Source: Arthrobacter zhangbolii
GTDB taxonomy: Bacteria > Actinomycetota > Actinomycetes > Actinomycetales > Micrococcaceae
DNA: 64,000 nucleotides
NCBI RefSeq assembly: GCF_022869865.1
Contig: NZ_CP094984.1
Span: 2,294,001 to 2,358,000 of the forward strand
Direction: 5' to 3'
A model generated the notes under the pieces. That model did no database searches. It saw nothing but the letters and a program-made list of their open reading frames with translations, and had not been told where the DNA came from. Positions 1 through 13,086 of the stretch are shown piece after piece. How positions within the stretch are numbered: the first letter of the stretch is position 1; each line of letters opens with the position of its first letter. A program made the position numbers and the translations under genes.

Positions 1-358
1 CCACCAGCAGCACCATAGCGGCCGCCAGCAGCGCAAACACGGCTGCGGAAAGCGCCAGCGGCCCGTCCAGCCACAGAATGAGCCGCTGGAGCATAAAGCC
101 CAGCGCGGCCGCGCCCAGCACTACCGGAGGCAGCGACGACGGACCGAACCGGCGCAGGTCATTGCGCTTTTTCAGGTATGCCACCAGGACCGGTGGAAAG
201 ACTCCCAACAGCAGGGCAGCCCCGAGCCCCCAGGGAAGCGCCTGCGCCGGCGCAAAGCTGAGGAACGGAACGGCCAGGAGCGCGGCCGACCATATCAGGG
301 CAGCCGGCGTTGCTCCGGCATGAAGCCGATGCCGGTCCCTGCCCGCTCCGCGACGCAT
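1..358 (-). CDS. Putative integral membrane protein (3' end outside window)
   Basis: The first 119 residues are present and the gene runs off the left edge. After a short Arg-rich N-terminus there are roughly four hydrophobic segments (about residues 18-36, 40-60, 78-96 and 100-119). A basic loop (YLKKRNDLRRFG) lies between the second and third. The ATG at 358 overlaps the TGA of the upstream hydrolase gene (TGATG), so the two are very probably translationally coupled. The topology recalls membrane-embedded PAP2-type phosphatases of actinobacteria, but no catalytic motif falls inside the window. That assignment is only a guess; membrane location is well supported. Confidence 0.6.
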   Translation of the reverse strand, partial: MRRGAGRDRHRLHAGATPAALIWSAALLAVPFLSFAPAQALPWGLGAALLLGVFPPVLVAYLKKRNDLRRFGPSSLPPVVLGAAALGFMLQRLILWLDGPLALSAAVFALLAAAMVLLV

Positions 359-1131
359 CAGCTGCGGACGGTGTTTACCAGCCGGCCGATTCCTTCAATG
401 TCGACCTCAAAGCGCTGTCCGTCGCTGATGATTCCGACGCCGGCAGGCGTGCCGGTGAGGATAACGTCGCCGGGCAGCAGGGTGAAGGCCTGGGAAACGT
501 AGGAGACCAGCTCCTTGACACCCCAGATCATCGAACTCGTGTTGCCGTCCTGCACCAGCTCGCCGTCCAGGTAACCGCGGACCTCGGTGTTCTCCGGGTC
601 CAGTTCGGTTTCAATCCACGGACCCAGCGGGCAGGAGGTATCAAAGCCCTTGGCGCGTGCCCACTGGTCGTCGGTCCGCTGGGCGTCGCGTGCCGTCAGA
701 TCATTGGCGCACGTGTAGCCGAAAATCACTTCGTTCACGCGTTCAACCGGGACGTCCTTGCAGATACGGCCGATGACGACGGCGAGCTCGGCTTCATAGG
801 ACACCTCATCCGAGAACGAGGGCAGCACCACGGGATCGTTGGGTCCGATGACCGAGGTGTTGGGCTTGAGGAACATCAGCGGCGCCGGAGGGACGTCGTT
901 GCCCATCTCCGCAGCGTGGTCGGCATAGTTGCGGCCGATACCCACCACCTTGCTGCGCGGAATAATCGGGGCCAGCAGACGTACGTCCTCGAGCTTGTGC
1001 CGCTCCCCCGTCAGCTGGACACCCGAAAAGAACGGGTCTCCCTTGATAACGGCAATTTCTTCGTTGCCTTCTTCTCCGCCGACCACGCCGTAGGCGGGGT
1101 CACTGTCCTGTACAAATCGAGCAATACGCAT
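358..1131 (-). CDS. Fumarylacetoacetate hydrolase family protein
   Basis: 257-residue enzyme of the FAH superfamily, which hydrolyses, isomerises or decarboxylates acylpyruvate-type diacids with a divalent metal. The core begins after IPRSKVVGIGRNYADHAAEMG. The ExE metal-binding motif is in SYEAELAVVIGR, and the following NDLTARDAQ supplies the conserved Asp. GTPAGVG near the C-terminus is also typical. I chose the ATG giving MRIARFVQD rather than the longer frame, because family members start there and TAGGCT lies seven bases before this ATG. The substrate cannot be read from sequence. It lies downstream of the rRNA terminator and is coupled to the next membrane-protein gene. Confidence 0.9.
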   Translation of the reverse strand: MRIARFVQDSDPAYGVVGGEEGNEEIAVIKGDPFFSGVQLTGERHKLEDVRLLAPIIPRSKVVGIGRNYADHAAEMGNDVPPAPLMFLKPNTSVIGPNDPVVLPSFSDEVSYEAELAVVIGRICKDVPVERVNEVIFGYTCANDLTARDAQRTDDQWARAKGFDTSCPLGPWIETELDPENTEVRGYLDGELVQDGNTSSMIWGVKELVSYVSQAFTLLPGDVILTGTPAGVGIISDGQRFEVDIEGIGRLVNTVRS

Positions 1132-1262
1132 GCTTCTAAGCCTAGTGGAGAAACTGCGCCGGCATGCAGGTACGGCCACGCACACAGGACCCCTCCAGCA
1201 GAGAAGACATTCGTGATTTTGCGCACCAGGGCCGCCGGCATCCCTGGTGTGGGGTTAAACAA

Positions 1263-1296
1263 GTGAGGCCCGTACCAACACTGGTACGGGCCTCAC
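1263..1296 (-). terminator. rRNA operon terminator
   Basis: A perfect 15-bp inverted repeat (GTGAGGCCCGTACCA and its complement) with a 4-nt loop lies just past the 3' end of 5S rRNA. On the minus strand it is followed by TTGTTTAA. It should end the rrn transcript before the hydrolase gene. Confidence 0.85.
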
Positions 1297-1309
1297 CCTT
1301 CACAATTTG

Positions 1310-1426
1310 TCCGGCGGTGACCTACTCTCCCACATCCTCCCGGATGCAGTACCATCGGCGCTGTGGGTCTTAGCTTCCGGGTTCGGAATGGGACCGGGCG
1401 TTTCCCCCACGCTATGACCGCCGTAA
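1310..1426 (-). rRNA. rrf: 5S ribosomal RNA
   Basis: On the minus strand the sequence begins GTTACGGCGGTCATAGCG and ends GTAGGTCACCGCC, with the conserved CCGAACCCGGAAGCTAAG segment in between. Length is about 117 nt, and the ends are estimated to within a few bases. It is the last gene of the 16S-23S-5S operon. Confidence 0.93.
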
Positions 1427-1564
1427 CCCTACTACCCGCACCCGCACAACCACCGGCCAAAAAACCGGGTGTGCAGAGGGGAAAACATTGGGTCACGAAC
1501 GTCCTTAGACGAAGTGATATTCAGTTTTTTTGTTCCACGGCCAACAACCAGGGTTGTTATCCGG

Positions 1565-1587
1565 GAACCACATAGTGGACGCAAGCA
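1565..1587 (-). other. 3' arm of the 23S precursor processing stem
   Basis: These 23 bases in the 23S-5S spacer are complementary to 4899-4921 in the 16S-23S spacer, with only two G-U pairs. The two arms bracket 23S rRNA, so they can close the long helix that RNase III normally cuts in pre-23S rRNA. The pairing is read from the sequence; the processing role is inferred. Confidence 0.8.
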
Positions 1588-1656
1588 GCATGATCAACAA
1601 CACCCTGTACGTTGGGAAACCGTTTGAAGTCGTGTTTCCCCAGATGTTGGTGTGGT

Positions 1657-4769
<3,113 letters not shown>

Positions 4770-4898
4770 TGACCACAAAGATCAATAATTAATTATCGCT
4801 ATCGAGAAAACCACGGTCACACCCCGCCACCGCCCCGCAAGGGGACAGCACCGGGATCTACCAGGTTTTTCTGAAATTGCACTTAATAATTTTTAAGA

Positions 4899-4921
4899 TG
4901 CTCGCGTCCACTATGTAGTTC
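4899..4921 (-). other. 5' arm of the 23S precursor processing stem
   Basis: Minus-strand RNA starting GAACUACAUAGUGGACGC pairs along 23 positions with 1565-1587 beyond the 23S 3' end (two G-U pairs, no gaps). It directly follows the GTTGTTTGAGAACT element, an arrangement also seen in front of 16S. Confidence 0.8.
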
Positions 4922-5077
4922 TCAAACAACAACCCCGTCACACCCATCCACACCCGGACACCCCCGCAAAGAGGCGAAACCCGTGATGTATCCGGCATGC
5001 GCAGGAACAAACAGAAACAAACCACAACCATGAACAACCACCCCGGCCGCAAAGCCCGGATCATTACCCACGGTCCT

Positions 5078-5105
5078 GTTGTCTCAGGACCCAACAGTGT
5101 GCCAA
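5078..5105 (-). other. 3' arm of the 16S precursor processing stem
   Basis: The minus-strand RNA starts UUGGCACACUGUUGGG and ends GAGACAAC. It can pair with the leader segment 6993-7020 over 28 positions with about two mismatches and several G-U pairs. The arms bracket 16S, as expected for the pre-16S helix cut by RNase III. Confidence 0.75.
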
Positions 5106-5311
5106 ACGGTCAACCGGCATACCCGCCCGAACCAACGCTTTCCAGGACCCCCAAGGGGAAGACCGTACTCACCGATCCGGGCATCACGCCGGCGCCTATC
5201 CATTGATATTCCACCCTTGAGCACCCACCGGAGAACAGATGTCTCCGATATGGGCATCTCCTGCAGGAGACACATCCGACGCTGTGGCCGGACATACCGT
5301 CCTGAGGTGCT

Positions 5312-6843
<1,532 letters not shown>

Positions 6844-6992
6844 ATGTTTTACAGACACAATGCCGGGGCCAAGGAAAATTGGCCGCCAGGCACTGCACTA
6901 AATTCGAAACCGGCTAAAAAAACCGTTCCATACCCACGGGGTGGGCGGACACGGTCGATTCAACCAATCAAAATAAATTGGTATCAATAAAC

Positions 6993-7020
6993 TTGGCACA
7001 CTATTGAGTTCTCAAACAAC
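6993..7020 (-). promoter_or_regulatory. rrn leader element and 5' arm of the 16S processing stem
   Basis: The transcribed leader contains GTTGTTTGAGAACTC followed by AATAGTGTGCCAA. This matches the leader element conserved upstream of 16S in high-GC Gram-positive bacteria, linked to antitermination and processing. The whole 28-nt block is complementary to 5078-5105 beyond the 16S 3' end. The first 14 bases recur in the 16S-23S spacer. Confidence 0.75.
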
Positions 7021-7086
7021 AGACGCAATCCGAAAATACTCGGGAAAACAATGTTTTCCTTTTCTTCTTCGCTGCAATGTTTTATT

Positions 7087-7115
7087 ATCTTATTCCATTC
7101 CGGCGTTATTTGCAA
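7087..7115 (-). promoter_or_regulatory. rrn promoter P2 (proximal)
   Basis: On the minus strand, TTGCAA (7115-7110) is followed by a 17-bp spacer and TAAGAT (7092-7087), giving transcription from about 7080. That is upstream of the processing stem and leader element. The same TTGCAA -35 with a 17-bp spacer occurs at 7298-7326. Confidence 0.65.
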
Positions 7116-7297
7116 TTCGCGGTTTTCCTGTCGGAATCCCGTGAAAAGCGTTTGTACCGCCGTTCCGGCCCCAGCGTGAACCGGAGTCTTTTCCGCCGGC
7201 CCGGTGAAGGGCACGGGAGTTGGACTCTGATTTTCGAAGGGGTTTGGCCGCCATGCTCGGGCGCTTTCTCAGCGTCCCTGCCGCGGCGACTTCAATT

Positions 7298-7326
7298 ACT
7301 TTACACACCCCGCCCGGTCCTTGCAA
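7298..7326 (-). promoter_or_regulatory. rrn promoter P1 (distal)
   Basis: Minus strand TTGCAA (7326-7321), a 17-bp spacer, then TAAAGT (7303-7298). It duplicates the architecture of P2 about 210 bp downstream. Tandem rrn promoters are usual in bacteria. The stretch from here to 7574 contains nothing else I can identify except three short degenerate direct repeats beside the next gene's stop. Confidence 0.6.
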
Positions 7327-7529
7327 ACCGGATCGAAGTGACCTGCCGCACGCTGTCCGCAACACTGCAAATCCGGCTGTGCGGGCCAGTGTTTCGGCCG
7401 GTGTATCCATCGTAAAACCTGCAGCTCCCCTCTACGCAAGCCGGTACCCGGTCAGCCTCGTCACATTAACCCTCGTCGCATAAACAGGCCGGCCACCGGA
7501 CGGCAAAGCGGATCATCTGGCGGCCGGGT

Positions 7530-7588
7530 CCCATCCCCTGCCGGGCGCGCGCCCATCCCCTGCCGGGCGGGTGCCTATCCGTTGCCGC
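7530..7588. repeat. Three 22-bp-spaced direct repeats
   Basis: The 18-mer CCCATCCCCTGCCGGGCG occurs at 7530 and 7552. A degenerate third copy at about 7574 overlaps the stop region of the MBL-fold gene. It may be a small local duplication of the gene's 3' end. No function is evident. Confidence 0.5.
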
Positions 7589-8372
7589 GGAGGTACGCCA
7601 GCTGTGCAGCCACCGACAGCTCGGCGGCGGCACGCACGTTGGCCGGCACATCCGCGTAGACCAGGTCTGCGATGTCCCCGGCGCCGGCGTTGGAACCGAT
7701 GTGGTCCAGGGCGGTACGAATCTGTTCCAGCCGCTCTTCCCGGTGGTCCCGGTAGGTCAGGACCAGTGAGCTCAGATCCGGTTGAACGGGCCCGTGTCCG
7801 GGAAGAACCGTGGCGGCACCGAGGTCAGCCAGCATCTCCAGTGTCTGCAGGTAGTCCCCCAGGGTCCCGTCCGGATAGTCCAGCACCGTGGTCCCCCGCC
7901 CCAGGATGGTGTCTCCGGTAAGCACGGAGCCGTTGCCGCCGTCGTCGGGAAGCCAGAAACACACCGAGTCCGAGGTGTGCCCGGGCGTCGCCAGGACCCT
8001 GATCTGGAGTCCGGCGGCCTTAATGCTTTCATCGGCGCCGAGCGGATCCGCTCCGATGCAGTACTTCGGATCAAGTGCGCGGACCGGTGCACCCGTCAGC
8101 TCCGCGAACCGCCGGCTCGCCTCGGTGTGGTCAGGGTGCCGGTGGGTAATCAACACCAGTTCCACGGTTCCGGCGCCGGCCAGGGCCTGCAGATGCTCCT
8201 CGTCCAGCGGACCCGGGTCCACCACCACCGTGCTTCCGGATCCCGGGGCAGCCAAAACGTAGCTGTTGGTGCCGTCAAGGGACATGGGCCCCGGGTTCGG
8301 GGCGAGCCGGACGCGGCTGAGCTCGCTGCTGCGGACCAGCCCGGAATCCGGAAGCTGTTCGGTGGTTGACAT
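7575..8372 (-). CDS. MBL-fold metallo-hydrolase
   Basis: 265 residues with the full metallo-beta-lactamase-fold signature: HxHxDH variant THRHPDHTEA (about residues 75-85), ATPGHTSDS, GDTILGRGT and the late GHGPV motif. The layout is like the LACTB2/glyoxalase-II-type subgroup (N-terminal PNPGPMSLDGTNSYVL). It should be a di-metal hydrolase, probably of a thioester, lactone or RNA phosphodiester; the substrate is unknown. The gene starts 6 bp after the ilvE stop and is probably cotranscribed with leuB and ilvE. It has no signal peptide, so it should be cytoplasmic. Confidence 0.88.
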   Translation of the reverse strand: MSTTEQLPDSGLVRSSELSRVRLAPNPGPMSLDGTNSYVLAAPGSGSTVVVDPGPLDEEHLQALAGAGTVELVLITHRHPDHTEASRRFAELTGAPVRALDPKYCIGADPLGADESIKAAGLQIRVLATPGHTSDSVCFWLPDDGGNGSVLTGDTILGRGTTVLDYPDGTLGDYLQTLEMLADLGAATVLPGHGPVQPDLSSLVLTYRDHREERLEQIRTALDHIGSNAGAGDIADLVYADVPANVRAAAELSVAAQLAYLRGNG

Positions 8373-8378
8373 GGGTTC

Positions 8379-9485
8379 CTAGGCCAGGCGGGTCAGCCAG
8401 CCGTGGGTATCCTCCACGGTGCCGGTCTGGATGCCGAGCAGCTGCTCGCGGATGGACATGGTGACTTCTCCCGGCTTCGCGTCCGCGGATCCGATGACCT
8501 CAGTTTCAGACTTCAGCTGGCCCACGGGAGTGATGACCGCTGCCGTGCCGCACGCGAAGACTTCGGTGATTTCACCGGAGGCAACGCCGTCGCGCCATTC
8601 ATCCAGGGTGATCTTGCGTTCCTGAACGTCCATGCCGCGGTCCCGGCCCAGCTGCAGAACGGAAGAGCGCGTGATTCCGTGCAGGATGGTGCCGGAGAGT
8701 GCGGGGGTGACCAGGCGTCCGTCCTTGAAGACGAAGAAGACATTCATGCCGCCAAGCTCTTCCACGGCGTTGTCGTTGAATTCATCCAGGAACAGCACCT
8801 GCTTGCAGCCGTTGGCTTCGCCTTCCATCTGGGCGATGAGTGAGGCAGCGTAGTTGCCGCCGCACTTTGCTTCACCGGTGCCGCCGCGGCCGGCGCGGGC
8901 GTACTTGGAGGAAAGCCAGATGGAAACCGGCTTCAGTTCCCCGCCAAAGTAGTTCCCCGCCGGCGAGGCAATCACGCGGTAGGACACCTCGCGGGCCGGA
9001 CGGACACCCAGGAACGCCTCGGTGGCGATCATGAACGGGCGCAGGTAGAGCGCGGCGCCGTCGCCGTCCGGGATCCAGTCCTGGTCCAGGGCCACCAGCC
9101 GGCGGATGGACTCCAGGAAAAGTTCCTCGGGAAGCTCGGGCAGCGCAAGCCGGCGGGCGGAGAGGTTCAGGCGTGCAGCATTGGCTTCGGGGCGGAAACT
9201 CACCACGGAACCGTCTGCGTGCCGGTATACCTTCAGGCCCTCGAAGATCTCCTGCCCGTAGTGCAGGACGCCGGCTGCCGGATCGATGGAGATGGGTCCG
9301 TAGGGCTCAATGCGGGCGTTCTGCCACTGGGCTTCTCCGCCTTCGGCCGCCTTCCAGTCAATGACGGCGGTGTGGTCGGTGAAGTAGTCGCCGAATCCGG
9401 GGTTCGCCAGGATGGTGGCCCGCTCGGAGGCGGACTTCGGGTTGGTGGAAAGCTCCTGGGTGAATTCCAGTGCGCTGACGGTCAT
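8379..9485 (-). CDS. ilvE: Branched-chain amino-acid aminotransferase
   Basis: 368-residue PLP-dependent class IV aminotransferase, full length. It catalyses the last step of Leu, Ile and Val synthesis and the first step of their breakdown. KCGGNYAAS (about residue 206) carries the lysine that binds PLP. Other class IV landmarks are EIFEGLKVYR, LYLRPFM, ELGGMNVFFV and the GTAAVITPVG segment. The GTGGAGGAATC ribosome-binding site precedes the ATG. It lies 61 bp downstream of leuB on the same strand, consistent with a leuB-ilvE transcript. Confidence 0.96.
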   Translation of the reverse strand: MTVSALEFTQELSTNPKSASERATILANPGFGDYFTDHTAVIDWKAAEGGEAQWQNARIEPYGPISIDPAAGVLHYGQEIFEGLKVYRHADGSVVSFRPEANAARLNLSARRLALPELPEELFLESIRRLVALDQDWIPDGDGAALYLRPFMIATEAFLGVRPAREVSYRVIASPAGNYFGGELKPVSIWLSSKYARAGRGGTGEAKCGGNYAASLIAQMEGEANGCKQVLFLDEFNDNAVEELGGMNVFFVFKDGRLVTPALSGTILHGITRSSVLQLGRDRGMDVQERKITLDEWRDGVASGEITEVFACGTAAVITPVGQLKSETEVIGSADAKPGEVTMSIREQLLGIQTGTVEDTHGWLTRLA

Positions 9486-9546
9486 GATTCCTCCACGGTG
9501 AACGGCAAAAACCCGTTCGACGACTACTTATTGGCTATGACTGAGC

Positions 9547-10611
9547 TTATGACACCGCGGCGGCGATGGCATCGCCCACTTCGGCGGTGGTACGGCGTTT
9601 TCCGCCCCGGTTGGCGAGATCCGCGGCGACGGCCTGCTGTATCCGCGCGGCTTCATCATCGAATCCCAGGTGCTCCAGCAGCAGGGCAGCCGAGAGGATG
9701 GCTGCGGTGGGATCAGCTTTCTGCTGCCCGGCGATGTCCGGGGCAGAGCCGTGTACGGGTTCGAACATGGACGGGTAGGTGCGGTCCATGTTGATGTTGC
9801 CGGAGGCCGCCAAACCAATGCCACCGGTGATCGCGGCAGCCAGGTCGGTGATGATGTCGCCGAAGAGGTTGTCCGTGACGATGACGTCGAACCGTGAGGG
9901 ATCACTCACCATAAAGATGGTGGCGGCGTCCACGTGCAGGTAGTCGTGGGTGACCTCGGGGAATTCCGCGGCCACCTTTTCCACGGTTCGCTTCCACAGG
10001 CGCCCGGCGTTCACCAGCACGTTGTGCTTATGCACCAGCGTCAGCTTCCGGCGCGGCCGCTGCGAGGCCCGGCGGAAGGCATCACGAACCACGCGCTCGA
10101 CGCCGTAGGCGGTGTTGAGCGAAACTTCGGTGGCGATCTCCTGCGGGGTTCCCTCACGGAGCACTCCCCCGTTGCCGGCATATGGCCCCTCGGTTCCTTC
10201 GCGAACCACGATGAAATCGACGTCTCCGGGATTGGCCAGCGGGCTGTCAACTCCCGTGTACAGCTTGGACGGGCGGAGGTTTACGTAGTGGTCCAGGCTG
10301 AAGCGCAGCTTGAGCAGCAGCTCGCGTTCAATCAGCCCCGAGGGCATGCTCGTGTCCCCGGGCGCCACACCCACGGCTCCGAAAAGAATCGCGTCATGGC
10401 CCTTGAGTGCGTCCAGTGTCTTATCCGGCAGGGTCTCCCCCGTTGCCAGCCAGTGCTCAGCCCCGAGCTCATACTCGGTCAGGTCAAACCGGGCTGGTCC
10501 GCCCGCGGTGACCTTGTTCAGCACCTTCACTGCTTCGGCCGTAACCTCCGGGCCGATTCCGTCGCCCGGGATCACGGCCAGGGAAATGACTTTGGACTGT
10601 TCTTCGCTCAT
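9547..10611 (-). CDS. leuB: 3-Isopropylmalate dehydrogenase
   Basis: 354 residues. It oxidises and decarboxylates 3-isopropylmalate with NAD+ in leucine synthesis. Family landmarks are [11 protein letters not shown] at the N-terminus, [32 protein letters not shown] with the catalytic Lys, and the metal-binding block [15 protein letters not shown] chose the ATG at 10611 (MSEEQSK) because TATGAT lies seven bases upstream (10624-10619). That predicts a leaderless mRNA starting at this ATG; the longer frame would begin upstream of that promoter element. Divergent from the histidine-kinase gene. Confidence 0.95.
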   Translation of the reverse strand: MSEEQSKVISLAVIPGDGIGPEVTAEAVKVLNKVTAGGPARFDLTEYELGAEHWLATGETLPDKTLDALKGHDAILFGAVGVAPGDTSMPSGLIERELLLKLRFSLDHYVNLRPSKLYTGVDSPLANPGDVDFIVVREGTEGPYAGNGGVLREGTPQEIATEVSLNTAYGVERVVRDAFRRASQRPRRKLTLVHKHNVLVNAGRLWKRTVEKVAAEFPEVTHDYLHVDAATIFMVSDPSRFDVIVTDNLFGDIITDLAAAITGGIGLAASGNINMDRTYPSMFEPVHGSAPDIAGQQKADPTAAILSAALLLEHLGFDDEAARIQQAVAADLANRGGKRRTTAEVGDAIAAAVS

Positions 10612-10734
10612 AACGCCCATCATAGAAAGACGGTCCGGATGCCGGACAACCCATCTCACATGCTGAACACTGCGGCGAGAATTCCACCCCTGGCATGACG
10701 CGCCGGAGGAACGAGGGGCCTAAAGTTGTTGTCC

Positions 10735-11940
10735 ATGCTCCTGCACCGACGTATCTATGCCTGGATGCAGGCAAACCCCGCCAAGGTGGACCTGTGCTCC
10801 GCCCTGGGCTTCACCCTGTTCCTCGCGGTGCCGGTCCTGCTCATCGGCCGCTGGCAGCCGGTCGAATTCCTGTTGTCGACAGCCATCTGCATGAGCATGG
10901 CCTGGCGCCGCACCAGGCCCGTACCGGCAGCGGCGGTCCAGGCCACCGCCTGCATCCTCTCCCTGTTCCTGGTCCCGGAGACGGGGTTGCCGGCTGACAT
11001 TCTTGTCCTGGGCATGGTCTACTCGCTGGCTGCCTTCGCTCCACGGTGGGCAAGCCTGGCCGGGCTGGGGCTGGCGCTGGCTGGCGGCATGGCCTTTGTG
11101 CTGGTGTATTTCATTGCGCCGGCCATGGGAGGCAGCCTTCCCGGGACTACCGGGTTCATCCCGATGCTCATATTGGTCATCGCCGTTGATGCGGTGGTCC
11201 TGGTCTTCTGGACCTTCGGGGACCTGGCCCGCACCCGGCGCCTGGCGATGCAGGCGCTCCAGGACCGCGCCCACCGCCTGGAGATTGAACGCCAGCAGGA
11301 GCGGGACCTGGCCGCCGCGGACGAACGCAGCCACATTGCCCGGGAGATGCATGACATTGTGGCGCACTCGCTCTCGGTGATCATTACGCAGGCCGACGGC
11401 GCGCGGTATGCAAGCGCCGACGATCCGGACGTCGCCCCGCGCACCCTGGGCGTGATCGCCGAAACCGGGCGGAGCTCCCTGCGCGAAATGCGCCGCCTGC
11501 TCGGCGTGCTCCGCGGCGACGAAGCAGCCTCCACCCGCCCCCTGCCCTCTCTGGCAGATGTTGATGCGTTGGTGGACTCTGTCCGGCGCGGCGGGGTGGA
11601 TGTTTCCGTGCAGGTGGACGGCGCGCCCCGCCGGCCCCTGCCGCCGGGCGCTGAGCTCAGCGCGTACAGAGTCATCCAGGAATCCCTGACCAACGTGCTG
11701 AAGCATGCCGGTCCCAGCGCCCGGGCGGCTGTTGACCTCCAGTGGTCACCGCGGGGGCTGGCCCTCACTGTCACGGACAACGGGATAGGTGCCGCTGCAG
11801 CCATCGACAGCGACGGCGCCGGACAGGGCATCAAGGGGATGGGCGAGCGGCTGGCGCTTTACGATGGAACCCTAAAGGCTGCTCCGGCGGCCGGCGGAGG
11901 ATTCCGCGTTGAAGCATTCATCCCCTACACGGAGGCCTAG
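10735..11940 (+). CDS. Membrane sensor histidine kinase (NarL-partner type)
   Basis: 401 residues. The N-terminal ~155 residues form five to six membrane segments with short loops and no large extracellular sensor. A coiled linker (RLEIERQQERDLAAADE) leads to the HisKA_3 dimerisation segment SHIAREMHDIVAHSLSVI with the phospho-acceptor His. The HATPase core has the N-box AYRVIQESLTNVLKHA and G-box TDNGIG. The ATG at 10735 is preferred over the in-frame TTGs; TAAAGT ends eight bases before it. The response regulator follows 5 bp later. The ABC exporter downstream suggests envelope or antibiotic stress sensing, but the signal is unknown. Confidence 0.9.
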   Translation: MLLHRRIYAWMQANPAKVDLCSALGFTLFLAVPVLLIGRWQPVEFLLSTAICMSMAWRRTRPVPAAAVQATACILSLFLVPETGLPADILVLGMVYSLAAFAPRWASLAGLGLALAGGMAFVLVYFIAPAMGGSLPGTTGFIPMLILVIAVDAVVLVFWTFGDLARTRRLAMQALQDRAHRLEIERQQERDLAAADERSHIAREMHDIVAHSLSVIITQADGARYASADDPDVAPRTLGVIAETGRSSLREMRRLLGVLRGDEAASTRPLPSLADVDALVDSVRRGGVDVSVQVDGAPRRPLPPGAELSAYRVIQESLTNVLKHAGPSARAAVDLQWSPRGLALTVTDNGIGAAAAIDSDGAGQGIKGMGERLALYDGTLKAAPAAGGGFRVEAFIPYTEA

Positions 11941-11945
11941 GCATA

Positions 11946-12680
11946 GTGCCGGATTCCCCCTGGACCGCAGCGTCCGAAACACCGCTCCCTTCCGCCGACC
12001 CCATCCGGGTGGTCCTGGTGGATGACCAGCAGCTGGTGCGCGGAGGTTTCCGCATGCTGATCAATTCACAGCCGGATCTCGAGGTGGTTGCCGAAGCCGG
12101 CAACGGACACGAGGCACTGGCCGCACTGGCCGCCGTACGGGCCGACGTTGTGCTGATGGACGTCCGGATGCCGGGAATGGACGGCATCGAGGCCACCTCC
12201 CGGATCCTCGACGCCGGAAACGGCGGGGAGCGTAACGAAGACGTGAAGGTGGTGGTGCTGACCACCTTCGACCTGGATGAGTACGCGCTTTCCGCCATCC
12301 AGGCCGGCGCCAGCGGCTTTCTGCTCAAGGACGCCCCGCCCGAGGAGCTGTTGGAAGCCATCCGCACCGTGCACCGCGGTGACGCGGTGATTGCGCCGTC
12401 CACCACCCGCCGCCTGCTGGACCACGTTGCCCCCATGCTGCGCACCGCCGGAACACCCGGAAGCCCGCATGCCGCCGCCGTCGAAACCCTGACGCCGCGC
12501 GAACACGAGGTTTTCACCCTGATAGCCCAGGGCCTCTCCAATCCTGAGATCGCAGCGAAGCTCTTCCTCTCGGAGGCAACGGTCAAAACCCACGTGGGCC
12601 ATATCCTGGCCAAGCTGGGCGCCCGGGACCGGGTGCAGGCCGTGGTTATTGCGTACGAGACGGGCATAGTCGCACCCTAG
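11946..12680 (+). CDS. NarL/FixJ-family response regulator
   Basis: 244 residues. Receiver domain at about 20-140: acidic pair VLVDDQQ, phospho-acceptor Asp in VVLMDVRMPGMDG, Thr in VLTTF and Lys in FLLKDAPPEELLEAI. C-terminal LuxR helix-turn-helix: LTPREHEVFTLIAQGLSNPE followed by SEATVKTHVGHILAKLGARDRVQAV. GTG start 5 bp after the kinase stop, so the pair is one transcript. It probably controls itself and the ABC genes 0.4 kb downstream; this is inferred from position only. Confidence 0.93.
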   Translation: MPDSPWTAASETPLPSADPIRVVLVDDQQLVRGGFRMLINSQPDLEVVAEAGNGHEALAALAAVRADVVLMDVRMPGMDGIEATSRILDAGNGGERNEDVKVVVLTTFDLDEYALSAIQAGASGFLLKDAPPEELLEAIRTVHRGDAVIAPSTTRRLLDHVAPMLRTAGTPGSPHAAAVETLTPREHEVFTLIAQGLSNPEIAAKLFLSEATVKTHVGHILAKLGARDRVQAVVIAYETGIVAP

Positions 12681-12684
12681 GGGC

Positions 12685-13017
12685 ATGGAACGGGGACGGC
12701 GCACGGCCACTGTCGAGGACGTCCGTCAGGTCTGCCTCTCCCTGCCCGGCGTCTCGGAACGGCTCAGCTGGAAGCAGCCCGCCTGGTTTGCCCGCACGCT
12801 GATGGCCCGGATGTGGGATGAAGACTCCCTGACGGTCAAAAGTGCGGAACGGGAGGCACTGGCGGCGCTGCACCCGGACATCTACTTCTGGACCCCGCAT
12901 CACGAGTCCTCTCCGCTGCTGGTCCTGGTGCGGCTGGCATACGTTCCGCAGGATGAGCTGGCAGAAATGCTGCACGAGTCCTACCGGCTGGCCGGCGCCC
13001 TTCCACCCACGGTATGA
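12685..13017 (+). CDS. MmcQ/YjbR-like small protein
   Basis: 110 residues with the pattern of MmcQ/YjbR proteins: VEDVRQVCLSLPGVSERLSWKQPAWF at the start, a central LTVKSAEREALAALHPDIYFWTPHH, and a helical C-terminus ending ELLAEM-like YRLAGALPP. The family has a double-wing DNA-binding-like fold without an established biochemical role. It starts 4 bp after the response-regulator stop, so it is probably translated from the same mRNA. Its link to the two-component system is only positional. Confidence 0.8.
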   Translation: MERGRRTATVEDVRQVCLSLPGVSERLSWKQPAWFARTLMARMWDEDSLTVKSAEREALAALHPDIYFWTPHHESSPLLVLVRLAYVPQDELAEMLHESYRLAGALPPTV

Positions 13018-13086
13018 GGCCGGTTCCCCGGGAACCGTCCCCCGGCTCGATGTGGCCCATGACGCCGCGGGCATAGCGTGGGAACC

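Noticed and set aside
310-1266. 318-codon frame antisense to the fumarylacetoacetate-hydrolase gene
   Set aside because: The minus-strand product has a clear FAH active site. The plus-strand frame is a high-GC shadow.
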